A stretch of DNA of 64,000 bases from Actinoallomurus liliacearum (GCF_039542035.1 NZ_BAABHJ010000012.1:62001-126000), one strand, 5' to 3'; positions 25,659 through 34,435 are shown, numbered from the stretch's first letter. The notes: a model not told the origin generated them from the letters alone. Translations and numbers: made by a program.

Positions 25659-26138
25659 GTGGACGAGGGGGAGGAGCCGGTCATCCGTAGGGAGCTCATC
25701 GATCAGTTGGTCCGGGTCATCGAGGTCAGGCTGCTCGATCCGCTGGAGATCCTGCTCGACGGCGACGAGGCGGTCGGGGCGTTGCGTCGTTCGGTGCGGG
25801 ATCGGGCGGAGGACTGGGCGGACCGGATGCTCGACGGTGACGAGCGGACGGCGACGCACACCATCGCGCGGATGATGGCGACGCTCTACCCCGGTGACGA
25901 GCCCTTCGACCCGCCCGCCGACTGGTGGCGCACGCCGCTGGGGCAGGTCGTCGTACGGCGGGTCGGGCACCCCTACGCGCGCGCCGTCTCGTACTCGGTG
26001 GCCGGGGCGATGCTCGGCATCACCCGCCAGGGCGTGCACGACCTGGTAACCAGGGGAAAGCTCGAACGCCACCCGGACGGCGGCGTGACGCCCGAGTCCG
26101 TCCGCGACCGCCTGAACCGGCGGTCTCCGACCACATGA
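25659..26138 (+). CDS. Small HTH-domain protein, function unknown
   Basis: 159 residues from GTG 25659. The first 100 residues are acidic and helical (RRELIDQLVRVIEVRLLDPL) with no recognised motif. The C-terminus contains a helix-turn-helix like that of MerR/excisionase proteins: SVAGAMLGITRQGVHDLVTR, then GKLERHPDGGVTPESVRDRL. It could be a small DNA-binding regulator. No strong ribosome site is visible, so the start is uncertain. The alpha/beta hydrolase starts 11 nt after its stop and is probably co-transcribed. Confidence 0.65.
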   Translation: MDEGEEPVIRRELIDQLVRVIEVRLLDPLEILLDGDEAVGALRRSVRDRAEDWADRMLDGDERTATHTIARMMATLYPGDEPFDPPADWWRTPLGQVVVRRVGHPYARAVSYSVAGAMLGITRQGVHDLVTRGKLERHPDGGVTPESVRDRLNRRSPTT

Positions 26139-26148
26139 GAGGAATTCC

Positions 26149-27033
26149 ATGGCCATTCGGCTCGCGACCCACGACTTCGGCGGGCCGGGGACGCCGCTGC
26201 TCCTGCTGCACGGGGCCGGCGCGAACCTGGTGAGCATGGCGGCGTTCGCCCGCGAACTGTCCGCGCGCTTCCGCGTGGTGACGGTCGACCTGCGCGGGCA
26301 CGGCCGGTCCGAGGACGGGCCGTGGGAGTGGGCAGCGGTGCTCGACGACCTCGAGGCGGTCGCCGGCGAACTGTCACTCGGCGAGCCCGCCGTCGTCGGC
26401 TGGTCGCTGGGCGGCATGCTCGCGGCGCTGTGGGCCGAGCGTCATCCGGCCTGCCCGCTGGCGGTGAGCTTCGACGGCACGCCGCCGCCGGCCCGTCCGG
26501 ACCAGCTCGACGGGCTGGACCCGGCACGGGGGCAGGCGGAGCTCCACCGGCTGCGGGCCGCCTTCGACGGGATGTCGGCCATGTACGCCCGGCCGCTGGC
26601 GCCCGAGGAGGTCGAGGCCGCCGTCGAGAGGCAGCGGGCGATGGCGCGGCAGGTCGGCGCGCCCGAGGAGGCGGTCGTCGAGGGCTTCCGGCGCAACTTG
26701 GTGACCCGCGACGGGCGGATGTGGCTGCGGCCGTCGCCCGACGTCCTCGGCGGCCTCCGTACGGCGATGGACGCACTCGACGTGATCCCCGTCTACCGCG
26801 ACGTACGGTGCCCGCTGCTGGTGGCCGTCGCGACCGAGGACCTGCCGGAGCAGAAGCCGTTCCAGGAGCTGTACGCCGCCTACCGGCGCGGGTTCGAGCG
26901 GCGCCTGGCCGAGGCGGCGCAGGACAACTCCGCGCTGCGGGTCGTACGCGTCGAGGGCGCGAGCCACGCGATGGTCGCCGAGCGACCCGCCGAGCTCGCC
27001 AAGCTGATCAGCGAGTTCGCCGACGAGAGCTAA
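26149..27033 (+). CDS. Alpha/beta hydrolase
   Basis: 294 residues. Canonical alpha/beta hydrolase signals: LLLLHGAGAN oxyanion segment (17-26), DLRGHGRS (47-54), nucleophile elbow GWSLGG with Ser86, and a C-terminal GASHAMVAE histidine near residue 276. Likely a soluble esterase or C-C hydrolase; substrate unknown. GAGAGGAA precedes ATG 26149. Its stop codon overlaps the convergent prenyltransferase-like stop by 3 nt, leaving no room for a separate terminator. Confidence 0.87.
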   Translation: MAIRLATHDFGGPGTPLLLLHGAGANLVSMAAFARELSARFRVVTVDLRGHGRSEDGPWEWAAVLDDLEAVAGELSLGEPAVVGWSLGGMLAALWAERHPACPLAVSFDGTPPPARPDQLDGLDPARGQAELHRLRAAFDGMSAMYARPLAPEEVEAAVERQRAMARQVGAPEEAVVEGFRRNLVTRDGRMWLRPSPDVLGGLRTAMDALDVIPVYRDVRCPLLVAVATEDLPEQKPFQELYAAYRRGFERRLAEAAQDNSALRVVRVEGASHAMVAERPAELAKLISEFADES

Positions 27034-28133
27034 CTGAGCGCCTCGGCCAGGGACTCGCAGCCGCAGGCGACCGGGTCGGCGGGCTCGGACGGCCCGAGCG
27101 GCCGGCCGTCGACCTCCTTGAAGATGCGGGCGGCGGGGGAGGCGTCGGCGAGCGCGTCGGCGGCGAGGATGACGGCGGCGGCCGTGTAGGTCGAGCGGTC
27201 GCCGGGGAAGTGGCGCCGGTTGGCGAACTGCCAGCCCGTCCAGTACGAGCCGTCCTCGTGCCGTAGGTGCTGGATCGTCGCGAACAGCTCGCGGGCGCGG
27301 GCGGTGTCGCCCATCGCGTCCAGGGCCAGGACGAGCTCGCACGACTCCGCCCCGGTCACCCACGGCTGGTCGGAGACGCACCGGCAGCCGAGGCCGTCGA
27401 CCACGAACGTCTCCCAGTGCTCGTCGATCCGGCGGTACGCCGCGGGGCCGCGCAGCGGGCCGCCGAGCACGGGGTAGTACCAGTCCATCGAGAAGCGGCT
27501 CTTGTCGGCGAACGCCTCCGGGTGGGCGGCGACGACGTGGCCGAGCTGGTCGGCGGCGAGCTCCCAGTCGGGCTGCGGCTCGCCGAGGCGTTCGGCGAGG
27601 GCGACGGCGCAGCGCAGCGACTGGTGGATCGACGAGCAGCCGGTGAGCAGCGCGTGGTCGGCGGCGGAGCCGTCCGGGTGGCGGATCCAGAGGATCTCGC
27701 CGCGGGCGGTCTGCAGCCCGAGCGTGAACTCGATCGCGCGGCGGACCGTCGGCCACATGCGCGCCGCAAATTCCTGGTCGCCGGTGAGCAGCAGCTCGTG
27801 CCAGACGCCCACGGCGACGTACGCCGCGTGGTTGGACTCGCCGCCCGGCTCGGTGACCTCGCCGAGGACCCACTTGGCGGGCCAGGAGCCGTCCTCGCGC
27901 TGGTTGGCGCACAGCCACTCGTACGCGCGGCGGGACTCGTCGCGCAGCCCGACGATCGACAGCGCCATCGCGGCCTCGACGTGGTTCCAGGCGTCGACGT
28001 GGCCGGGTACGCCGCCGGTCGGCGCGAACCAGGGGATGGCGCCCGAGGGCTCCTGCTGGGCGGTGATGCTGTGGGCGGTGGCGAGGATGTCGTCTGCGGT
28101 CAGTATTCCGGGTACGGCCTCAGGCCGCCGCAT
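27030..28133 (-). CDS. Prenyltransferase/squalene-cyclase-like alpha-toroid protein
   Basis: 367 residues. Repeated alpha-hairpin motifs with aromatic residues (WNHVEAAMALSIVG, EWLCANQREDGSWPAKW, HLRHEDGSYWTGWQFANRR) resemble the prenyltransferase and squalene-oxidase repeat fold. A cyclase DxDD motif is not evident, so the activity is uncertain. It is the last gene of a tight minus-strand operon: its ATG 28133 lies 14 nt inside the methyltransferase gene. Actinobacteria commonly keep this trio together, suggesting a role in modifying a glycolipid or other envelope molecule (inference). Confidence 0.72.
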   Translation of the reverse strand: MRRPEAVPGILTADDILATAHSITAQQEPSGAIPWFAPTGGVPGHVDAWNHVEAAMALSIVGLRDESRRAYEWLCANQREDGSWPAKWVLGEVTEPGGESNHAAYVAVGVWHELLLTGDQEFAARMWPTVRRAIEFTLGLQTARGEILWIRHPDGSAADHALLTGCSSIHQSLRCAVALAERLGEPQPDWELAADQLGHVVAAHPEAFADKSRFSMDWYYPVLGGPLRGPAAYRRIDEHWETFVVDGLGCRCVSDQPWVTGAESCELVLALDAMGDTARARELFATIQHLRHEDGSYWTGWQFANRRHFPGDRSTYTAAAVILAADALADASPAARIFKEVDGRPLGPSEPADPVACGCESLAEALS

Positions 28134-28881
28134 GCGCCCGCTCCTGGTCCTCCGTCACGGAGACGGTGGGCTTGGTGAAGTAGACGACGACGCTCTTGCC
28201 GATGACCGGGTTCAGCACCCGCTCGGCGAGCCGGGTGGCGAGGGGTCGCTTCATGATGTCCCAGACGAGCACCTGGTGGTACGCCTTGGCGAGCGGGTGG
28301 CCGTCGTTGTTCACGCCCACCGCGCACTTGATCCACCAGTACGGCGCGTGCAGGCCGTGGGCGTAATGGTGGCCGCCGACCTTGAACCCGATCGACTTGA
28401 GCTTGGCCTCCAGCTCGGCGCGGGTGTAGATGCGAATGTGCCCGCCCGGAGCGGTGTGGTAGTCCTCCGACAGCGCCCAGCAGATGCGCTCGGGAAGCCA
28501 CGACGGCACGGTGACGGCGAGCCGGCCGCCGGGCTTGAGGACCCGCAGCAGCTCGGCCATGGCCGCCATGTCGTCCGGGATGTGCTCGAGCACCTCCGCG
28601 GCGACGATCTTGTCGAAGGTGTCGTCGGGGAACGGCAGGCTGAGGGCGTCGCCGGTGACGGTCCGCGCGGAGGCGCCCTCGGGCGGCTCGCCCGCCAGCT
28701 CCATCGCGCCGAACATCTTCGCCACCTCGGCGAGCTCTCCCTCGTCACGGTCGAACGCGACGACGTGCGCCCCGCGCCGGTACAGCTCGAACGCGTGCCG
28801 CCCCGCGCCGCACCCCATGTCGAGCACGTGCTCGCCGGGCGACACGCGGAACCTGTCGAAGTCCACGGTCAGCAGGGTCAT
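28120..28881 (-). CDS. Class I SAM-dependent methyltransferase
   Basis: 253 residues. Motif I VLDMGCGAGRHAFEL (about 19-33), acidic VVAFDRDEGEL, then DALSLPFPDDTFDKIVAAEV (motif II region) and LRVLKPGGRLAVTVPSWLPE (motif III). This is the UbiE/Methyltransf_11 type. Its ATG overlaps the glycosyltransferase stop (ATGA) and GGAAGGAGC lies just upstream. It acts with the neighbouring glycosyltransferase and alpha-toroid protein, target unknown. Confidence 0.88.
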   Translation of the reverse strand: MTLLTVDFDRFRVSPGEHVLDMGCGAGRHAFELYRRGAHVVAFDRDEGELAEVAKMFGAMELAGEPPEGASARTVTGDALSLPFPDDTFDKIVAAEVLEHIPDDMAAMAELLRVLKPGGRLAVTVPSWLPERICWALSEDYHTAPGGHIRIYTRAELEAKLKSIGFKVGGHHYAHGLHAPYWWIKCAVGVNNDGHPLAKAYHQVLVWDIMKRPLATRLAERVLNPVIGKSVVVYFTKPTVSVTEDQERAHAAA

Positions 28882-30143
28882 GCTCCTTCCGGGCGGGGCC
28901 CGCGGCGGCGGGCGATGGCGGCCTCGTAGTGGCCTACGGTGGCCCGCGCGACGGCGGACCAGGTGAACCGCTCCTGCACGCGCGCGTAGCCCGCCGCGCC
29001 GACCCGCTCGCGCTCCTCGGGGGAGTCGTGCAGCCGGCCGAGCGCGCCCGCCAGCTCCTCGACGTCGCCGGGCTCGACGAGGACCGCCGCGTCGCCCACC
29101 ACCTCCGGCAGTGCGCCCGTACGGCTGGCGACGAGCGGGGTGCCCGAGGCCATGTGCTCGACCGCGGGCAGGGAGAACCCCTCGTACAGCGAGGGCACGA
29201 CCGCGATCTCGGCGCTGGCCAGCAGCTCGCCGAGCTCATCGTCGGAGATCCCGGACACGAACCGGACGCGGTCGCCGAGGGACAGCTCGCCGACCAGCTT
29301 GTCGGTCGGGCCGCCGGGCGTCGGCTTGCTGACGATGACCACGTGGACGTCGCGTTCGGTGGCGAGCTTGGCGACCGCGCGCAGCAGCGTGGAGACGCCC
29401 TTGAGCGGGGAGTCGGCGCTGGCGACGGCGACGATGCGGCCGGGGACGCGTTCGCCGCGCGGGTGGAAGTAGCGGGTGTCGACGCCGAGGGGCAGGATGT
29501 GCACCTGCTCGGGCGGCGCCTGGAAGTCGCGGATGATGTCGTGCTTGGACGACTCGGAGACCGTGAGGATCGGGCCGATGCGCTGGGCGACCCGCGCCTG
29601 CATGTTCACGAACCCGTACCAGCGGCGCTTGCCGAACCGTTCTTTGAGGGTCTTGGCCGCCTCGATCTCGATCCGGCGGTCCACGCTGATCGGGTGGTGG
29701 ATGCTGGTGACGAGGGGCAGGCCGAGCCGGGGGATGGCCAGGTTGCCGTAGCCGAGCACCTGGTTGTCGTGCACGACGTCGATCGAGTGGCGGTACTTCC
29801 GCAGCTCGCGCAGCACCCGCAGGCTGAAGGTCAGCGGTTCGGGGAAGCCGCCGGTCCGCATGTGCGCGAACTCCAGGACGTCGATCCAGTCGCGGTACTC
29901 CGACAGGGCCGGCGTGCGGAAGGGGTTCTCGTCGGCGTACAGGTCCAGGCTCGGGACCTTGCGCAGCAGGATGTCGTCGCGGTCCAGCTCCGGATACGGC
30001 TGGCCCGAGAACACGACGACGCGGTGCCCGAGCTCGGCCAGCTCACGGGACAGGTGCCGCAGGTAGACGCCCTGGCCGCCGCAGTGCGGCTTGCTCCGAT
30101 AGGAGAGCAGGGCCACGCGCAATGGTTCGCCGACCTCACCCAC
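28878..30143 (-). CDS. Glycosyltransferase family 4 (GT-B fold)
   Basis: 421 residues from GTG 30143, which has GGGAGGGG 6 nt upstream; a TTG at 30161 would add six residues. The N-domain shows VALLSYRSKPHCGGQGVYLR and ELGHRVVVFSGQP, and the C-domain shows GRIVAVASADSPLKGVSTLL and the nucleotide-sugar-binding EGFSLPAVEHMASGTPLVAS with the E(x7)E pattern. It transfers a sugar from a nucleotide donor to an unknown acceptor at the membrane. First gene of the three-gene operon. Confidence 0.9.
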   Translation of the reverse strand: MGEVGEPLRVALLSYRSKPHCGGQGVYLRHLSRELAELGHRVVVFSGQPYPELDRDDILLRKVPSLDLYADENPFRTPALSEYRDWIDVLEFAHMRTGGFPEPLTFSLRVLRELRKYRHSIDVVHDNQVLGYGNLAIPRLGLPLVTSIHHPISVDRRIEIEAAKTLKERFGKRRWYGFVNMQARVAQRIGPILTVSESSKHDIIRDFQAPPEQVHILPLGVDTRYFHPRGERVPGRIVAVASADSPLKGVSTLLRAVAKLATERDVHVVIVSKPTPGGPTDKLVGELSLGDRVRFVSGISDDELGELLASAEIAVVPSLYEGFSLPAVEHMASGTPLVASRTGALPEVVGDAAVLVEPGDVEELAGALGRLHDSPEERERVGAAGYARVQERFTWSAVARATVGHYEAAIARRRGPRPEGA

Positions 30144-30161
30144 GCGTTGCCCCTCCCGCAA

Positions 30162-30289
30162 GTGTCACTGCTGGTGAAGTTAGACCATAGCCTGACAACC
30201 GTTACGGCTGACCCCCTATTAGCCATTGAGTCTAAAAAGGTGGTGAAGGCCACTTTCGTCGCACCAGTCGCACCAGCATCAAGTGACAC
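30162..30289. repeat. Imperfect inverted repeat flanking the glycosyltransferase promoter region
   Basis: GTGTCACTGCTGGTG at 30162-30176 pairs with CACCAGCATCAAGTGACAC at 30271-30289 apart from a 4-nt insertion. The AT-richer DNA between them lies downstream of the P450 stop and upstream of the glycosyltransferase, so it should hold the latter's promoter. The repeat may be a terminator, an operator pair or an old insertion scar. Confidence 0.4.
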
Positions 30290-30298
30290 GTTGCCGGA

Positions 30299-31501
30299 TC
30301 ACCCGCTGAAGCGCACCGGCATCTCCTTGATGCCGTTGATGAAGTTGGACCGCTGCCGGCGTGCCTCGCCGGCCAGGGCGATGTCGGGCAGCCGTTCGGC
30401 GAGCGTCTCGAACAGCACCCGCAGCTCGAGCCGGGCCAGGTGCGAGCCCAGGCAGAAGTGGGGTCCGCCGCCCCCGAAGCCGATGTGCGGGTTGGGATCG
30501 CGCCCGATGTCGAAGTCGTACGGGTCGGGGAAGACGTCCTCGTCGCGGTTGGCCGAGGCGTAGAAGACCACGACCTTGTCGCCCTCGTGGATCCGCCTGC
30601 CGCCCAGCTCGGTGTCGCGGGTCGCCGTGCGCTTGAACAGGTTGACCGGGCAGACCCAGCGCACGATCTCGTCGGCGGCCGTTCGCGCCAGGTCGCCGCC
30701 GTTCCGCCGGTCGGCCACGAGCCTGCGCCACTGGTCCGGGTGCTCGAAGAAGGCGAGCATGCCGCCGGAGGCCGCGTTCCGGGTCGTCTCGTTCCCGGCC
30801 ACGACCAGCAGCATCATGAACAGGTCGAACTCGTCGACCGTCAGCTCCTCGCCGTCGTGCGGCCGCAGTAACGTCGTGACGATGTCGTCCCGCGGCTCCT
30901 GCCGGCGTCGCTCGGCGAGCTCGTTGGCGTAGGCGTACAGCTCGGCCGCCGCGGCGCCCTCTTCCTCCTCCGTCGAGCGCAGGTCGGGGTCGTCCTCACC
31001 GATCAGGCGGTTCGACCAGTCGAAGATCTTCTCGCGGTCCTCGACGGGCGCGCCGATCAGCTCGCAGATCACGTACAGCGGGAGGGGAGCGGAGACGTCA
31101 TGGACGAAGTCGGCCTCGCCCCGGCCCGCGACCTCGTCGATGAGGCCACGGCAGATCTCCCGGATGTGCTCCTCCAGCCGGCCGATCGTCCGCGGCGTGA
31201 AGCCCTTGCCCACGATGCTCCGCTTGCGGGTGTGCTCCGGCGGGTCCTGGTTGAGCATCATCATCCGCTGCATGACGAGCTGCTCCTCGGTCGGCTCGGG
31301 GAAGAGCGAGAGCCGGCGGTGGGAGGAGAAGATCTCGGGGTGGCGGGAGACGTGCACGACGTCGTCGTACCGGGTGACCGCCCAGAAGTCCGGTTCGCCG
31401 GGGTGCCGATGGACGGGGTCGTGGCCGCGCAGCCACTGGAGCTGGTCGTGCGGGATACCGGTGTTCGCGTACCGGTCGGGGTCGACCAGGTCGATGTCCA
31501 T
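30299..31501 (-). CDS. Cytochrome P450 of the sterol/fatty-acid (CYP124/125/142-like) group
   Basis: 400 residues. I-helix oxygen-binding motif AGNETTRNA, K-helix ExxR region (DEIVRWV), and heme loop FGGGGPHFCLGSHLA with the thiolate Cys350. The C-terminus RSNFINGIKEMPVRF is nearly the same as in the P450 at 32489-33709, so they are paralogues. In actinobacteria such P450s oxidise the sterol side-chain terminus or branched lipids. It lies 13 nt after the Hsd4A-like gene in the same direction, has GAGGGAGA before ATG 31501, and belongs to a KstR-type regulon. Exact substrate inferred, not shown. Confidence 0.88.
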   Translation of the reverse strand: MDIDLVDPDRYANTGIPHDQLQWLRGHDPVHRHPGEPDFWAVTRYDDVVHVSRHPEIFSSHRRLSLFPEPTEEQLVMQRMMMLNQDPPEHTRKRSIVGKGFTPRTIGRLEEHIREICRGLIDEVAGRGEADFVHDVSAPLPLYVICELIGAPVEDREKIFDWSNRLIGEDDPDLRSTEEEEGAAAAELYAYANELAERRRQEPRDDIVTTLLRPHDGEELTVDEFDLFMMLLVVAGNETTRNAASGGMLAFFEHPDQWRRLVADRRNGGDLARTAADEIVRWVCPVNLFKRTATRDTELGGRRIHEGDKVVVFYASANRDEDVFPDPYDFDIGRDPNPHIGFGGGGPHFCLGSHLARLELRVLFETLAERLPDIALAGEARRQRSNFINGIKEMPVRFSG

Positions 31502-31514
31502 CCGCGAATCTCCC

Positions 31515-32384
31515 TCACAGGTCGGCTGTCTGGAATCCTCCGGCGGGAAGTCCGGTCAGCGCTTCGGCGAGCGCCTCGGGGGTCGAGCCGGTCACCCGCA
31601 GCGCCACCGTGGGCGGCGCCATGACCGTGACGGTGCCGCCGTACGTGACGAACACCTGGCCGGTGACGTCCTCGGCCGCGGGGGAGGCGAGGTAGGCGAC
31701 GAGCGGGGACACGTGCTCCGGGGCGAGCGGGTCGGGGCCGTCCTCGGGCGGCGGCCCGAAGACGCCCGCCGTCATCGCCGTACGGGCGCGCGGGCAGATC
31801 GCGTTGGCGCGCACGCCGTACCGGCCGCAGGACCGGGCGATGGAGACGGTCAGCGCGGCGATGCCGGCCTTGGCCGCGGCGTAGTTCGGCTGGCCGGGCG
31901 CGCCGAGCAGGAACGCCTCCGACGCCGTGTTGACGATCCGCGCGTAGACCGGGCCGCCCGCCTCCTTCGACCGGGCCCGCCAGTACGCCGTCGCGTGCCG
32001 CGCCATCACGAAGTGGCCCTTGAGGTGGACGGACACGACGGAGTCCCACTCCGCCTCGGACATGTTGAAGATCATCCGGTCGCGGGTGATCCCCGCGTTG
32101 TTGACCAGGACGTCGAAGGCCCCGTACGCCTCCAGCGCCGTCTTGAGCAGCGCCTCGCCCGCCGCCCAGTCGGCGACGTCGCCCTCGGCGATCACCGCCT
32201 CGGCGCCCTGCTCCCGTACGAGTTCGGCGGTACGCCGGACGGCCTCGCCCGGCAGGTCGTTGAGGACCAGCCGGGCTCCCCGCCGGGCGACTTCGAGCGC
32301 GTGCGCCCGGCCGAGGCCGTTGCCGGCCCCGGTCACCGCGACGACCCTGCCCCCGAGCGAGAGGTCCCTGTCCGTGACGGCCAT
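31515..32384 (-). CDS. hsd4A: SDR dehydrogenase, Hsd4A-like (17-beta-HSD / beta-hydroxyacyl-CoA type)
   Basis: 289 residues. Cofactor site VTGAGNGLGRAHA, NNAGITRDRMIFNMSEAEWD, and catalytic Tyr/Lys in PNYAAAKAG, with the family's RARTAMTAGVFG segment. From memory it resembles mycobacterial Hsd4A closely; no alignment was run. Hsd4A oxidises the 22-hydroxy group of the steroid-CoA in the first side-chain cycle and can act on the 17-hydroxyl. GGAAGGAG precedes ATG 32384. Two exact KstR-type operators and a hairpin lie upstream. Probably co-transcribed with the following P450. Confidence 0.82.
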   Translation of the reverse strand: MAVTDRDLSLGGRVVAVTGAGNGLGRAHALEVARRGARLVLNDLPGEAVRRTAELVREQGAEAVIAEGDVADWAAGEALLKTALEAYGAFDVLVNNAGITRDRMIFNMSEAEWDSVVSVHLKGHFVMARHATAYWRARSKEAGGPVYARIVNTASEAFLLGAPGQPNYAAAKAGIAALTVSIARSCGRYGVRANAICPRARTAMTAGVFGPPPEDGPDPLAPEHVSPLVAYLASPAAEDVTGQVFVTYGGTVTVMAPPTVALRVTGSTPEALAEALTGLPAGGFQTADL

Positions 32385-32400
32385 CCGGCTCCTTCCGCGA

Positions 32401-32447
32401 CGGCATGCCGATCGCCCGGGGTGGCCTGTCCGGGCATCGGCATGCCG
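32401..32447 (-). promoter_or_regulatory. Leader hairpin just before hsd4A
   Basis: Arms 32401-32419 and 32430-32447 form a long GC-rich stem with a single irregularity and a 10-nt loop. Read on the minus strand it lies after the operators and directly before the ribosome site of hsd4A. It could be a 5' leader element or a terminator of read-through from the upstream P450. Confidence 0.5.
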
Positions 32448-32460
32448 CGTCCAATATAAG

Positions 32461-32491
32461 TGAAACTCGTTCTAGAATGGAACCTGTTCTA
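32461..32491. promoter_or_regulatory. Tandem KstR-type operators before hsd4A
   Basis: TGAAACTCGTTCTA at 32461-32474 and TGGAACCTGTTCTA at 32478-32491 both fit TnnAACnnGTTnnA, the published KstR consensus, exactly. Centres are 17 bp apart. The second overlaps the stop codon of the upstream P450 gene. Confidence 0.78.
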
Positions 32492-33709
32492 ACTACGCTT
32501 TTCGGACGGGGTGAACCGGACCGGCAGCTCCTTGATGCCGTTGATGAAGTTGGACCGCAGCCGCCGCGCCGGGCCGGCCTGCTCGATGTCCGGCATGCGT
32601 TCGAGGAGCACCTCGAACAGCACGGTCAGCTCCAGCCGCGCGAGGTGGGTGCCGAGGCAGAAGTGCGGTCCGCCGCCGCCGAAGCCGATGTGCGGGTTCG
32701 GGTCGCGGCCGATGTCGAAGCGGTACGGGTCGTCGAAGACGTCCTCGTCCCGGTTGGCCGAGGGGTAGAAGATGACCACCTTGTCGCCGGCCCTGATCGG
32801 CTGTCCGCGCAGCTCGGTGTCGTGCAGCGCCGTGCGGCGGAAGAGGTTCACCGGGCTGACCCAGCGCACGATCTCGTCCGCGGTGGTCCGGAGCAGCGCC
32901 CGGTTGCCGCGCAGCCGCCGCCACTGGTCCGGGTGCTCGAAGAAGGCCAGCATGCCGCCGGACGCGCCGTTCCGCGTCGTCTCGTTGCCCGCCATGATCA
33001 GCAGCAGGATGAACATCGCGAACTCGTCCGCGCTGAGCACCCGGCCGTCGGCGTCGGGCTGCAGCAGTTTGGTCGCGATGTCGTCGCCCGGGTGCTCACG
33101 GCGGTAGGCCGCCAGCTCGTGGGCGTAGGCGAGGATCTCCGCCGAGACGTCGCGCGCGTGCTCGGCGGAGGTGCCGTAGTCCGGGTCGTCGAAGCCGATC
33201 AGGGCGTTGGACCAGTCGAAGAGCCGGCCGCGGTCCTCCACCGGCGCGCCGATCAGCTCGCAGATGACGTAGAGCGGGAAGGGCGCGGAGATGTCGCGGA
33301 CGAAGCACGCCTCCCCGCGCTCGACGACGTCGTCGATGAGCTGGTGGCCGACATCGCGGATGTGCTCCTCGAGCTGTTTGATCATCCGGGGCGTGAAGCC
33401 CTTGTTCACGTAGCTCCGCTGCTTGGTGTGCTGCGGCGGGTCCATGAACAGCATCATCAGCCGGTAGAGCGCGATGTCGTCGTCGGTGAACTCCTCGAGC
33501 ATCGACGTGCGCGCGTACGAGGAGAACAGCTCCGGGTGGCGGGAGACATGGACCACGTCGTCGTACTTGGTCACCGCCCAGAAGCCGGGCGAGCGCTCGT
33601 CGGGATCCTCGTGCCAGTGGATCGGTGCCTCCCGCCGCAGCCGGCGGAAGCCCTCGTCCGGGAAGCCCCCGCGCTCGTAGATCTCCGGCGTGATGATGTC
33701 GATCGGCAT
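32489..33709 (-). CDS. Cytochrome P450, paralogue of the 30299 P450
   Basis: 406 residues from ATG 33709 (GAGGAGCGACG upstream; earlier open frame is out of family). I-helix AGNETTRNG, heme loop FGGGGPHFCLGTHLA with Cys351, and C-terminus RSNFINGIKELPVRF. Very similar in layout to the P450 at 30299-31501, pointing to gene duplication. An exact KstR-type site lies 26 nt upstream. Likely a sterol or long-chain side-chain hydroxylase; the two copies may differ in substrate or stereochemistry (inference). Confidence 0.88.
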   Translation of the reverse strand: MPIDIITPEIYERGGFPDEGFRRLRREAPIHWHEDPDERSPGFWAVTKYDDVVHVSRHPELFSSYARTSMLEEFTDDDIALYRLMMLFMDPPQHTKQRSYVNKGFTPRMIKQLEEHIRDVGHQLIDDVVERGEACFVRDISAPFPLYVICELIGAPVEDRGRLFDWSNALIGFDDPDYGTSAEHARDVSAEILAYAHELAAYRREHPGDDIATKLLQPDADGRVLSADEFAMFILLLIMAGNETTRNGASGGMLAFFEHPDQWRRLRGNRALLRTTADEIVRWVSPVNLFRRTALHDTELRGQPIRAGDKVVIFYPSANRDEDVFDDPYRFDIGRDPNPHIGFGGGGPHFCLGTHLARLELTVLFEVLLERMPDIEQAGPARRLRSNFINGIKELPVRFTPSEKRS

Positions 33710-33735
33710 CGTCGCTCCTCGGGCGGCACCTTGTC

Positions 33736-33749
33736 TGAAACACGTTCTA
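33736..33749. promoter_or_regulatory. KstR-type operator before the second P450
   Basis: TGAAACACGTTCTA fits TnnAACnnGTTnnA exactly and lies 26 nt upstream of the P450 ATG, where it would block the promoter. Confidence 0.75.
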
Positions 33750-33941
33750 AACCAAGCGCTCGCTCGGGTCAAGGAGAAGGAGGTCGCCGGGGGAGTGGCG
33801 CGCGTCTCATCGACCCGCTGTGACGCGAATGTCACTCATTGGAAAGAGGTGTCGGGGGCACGGCGGTGGGTGGATGTGGTCGATATCGGCTCCGCCCGGA
33901 CGATCCTCGGTAAAGCCATGAGACAAACTGGGGAGATCGAA

Positions 33942-34331
33942 ATGACTGCTTCCGAGGCTGATCTGTCGTTCCTCGGGGACATGGGTGTTGCCGAGGCCGC
34001 CATTGACGCCATGAAACTCATCAGGGTGGTCAGTTGCTCTGTCGACGTCACGTTGACGGGTGCCTTCAGGGAGACCCTGGATGGGGTGCTCCGGAAGGCG
34101 CTGGCCGCCAACTCCTGGGAGACGGCCGACATCGAGGCCGAGCTGAAGGCCGTCTCCGAGGCCGTCTTCACGAGGGCCTTCGCCGCCGCGCACGCGGCCT
34201 GGAGCGAGTTCGATATGGAAGAGCCCGACGACGTCGACGCCGCGCGTGAAGACGCCAGGCGCGCCGCCGACGGCGTCGTCAGGTGGCGGGCCCGCCTGCA
34301 TCGGGAAAAGTGCCGCCTCGGTCGCGGCTGA
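33942..34331 (+). CDS. Hypothetical protein
   Basis: 129 residues from ATG 33942, with GGGGAGA 6 nt upstream. The protein is alanine-rich, acidic and helical (EAAIDAMKLIRVVSCSVDVT, ETLDGVLRKALAANSWETAD) with a basic tail. No family, signal peptide or membrane segment recognised. It is a lone plus-strand gene inside the sterol gene block and ends at a strong hairpin. An in-frame ATG at 33918 is an alternative start. Confidence 0.7.
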   Translation: MTASEADLSFLGDMGVAEAAIDAMKLIRVVSCSVDVTLTGAFRETLDGVLRKALAANSWETADIEAELKAVSEAVFTRAFAAAHAAWSEFDMEEPDDVDAAREDARRAADGVVRWRARLHREKCRLGRG

Positions 34332-34357
34332 GGCCGAGGGAGCGTTGCCATCGGCTA

Positions 34358-34394
34358 CCGGCCGTCTGCTGGAAACTTCCCAGCAGACGGCCGG
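34358..34394. terminator. Perfect 15-bp hairpin between convergent genes
   Basis: Arms 34358-34372 and 34380-34394 pair perfectly around a 7-nt loop and are followed by TTTCG. It separates the hypothetical gene from fadA5. Confidence 0.8.
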
Positions 34395-34435
34395 TTTCGC
34401 GCGTTACGAGCGTTTTCCGCGGCGGGGCGGTGTCG

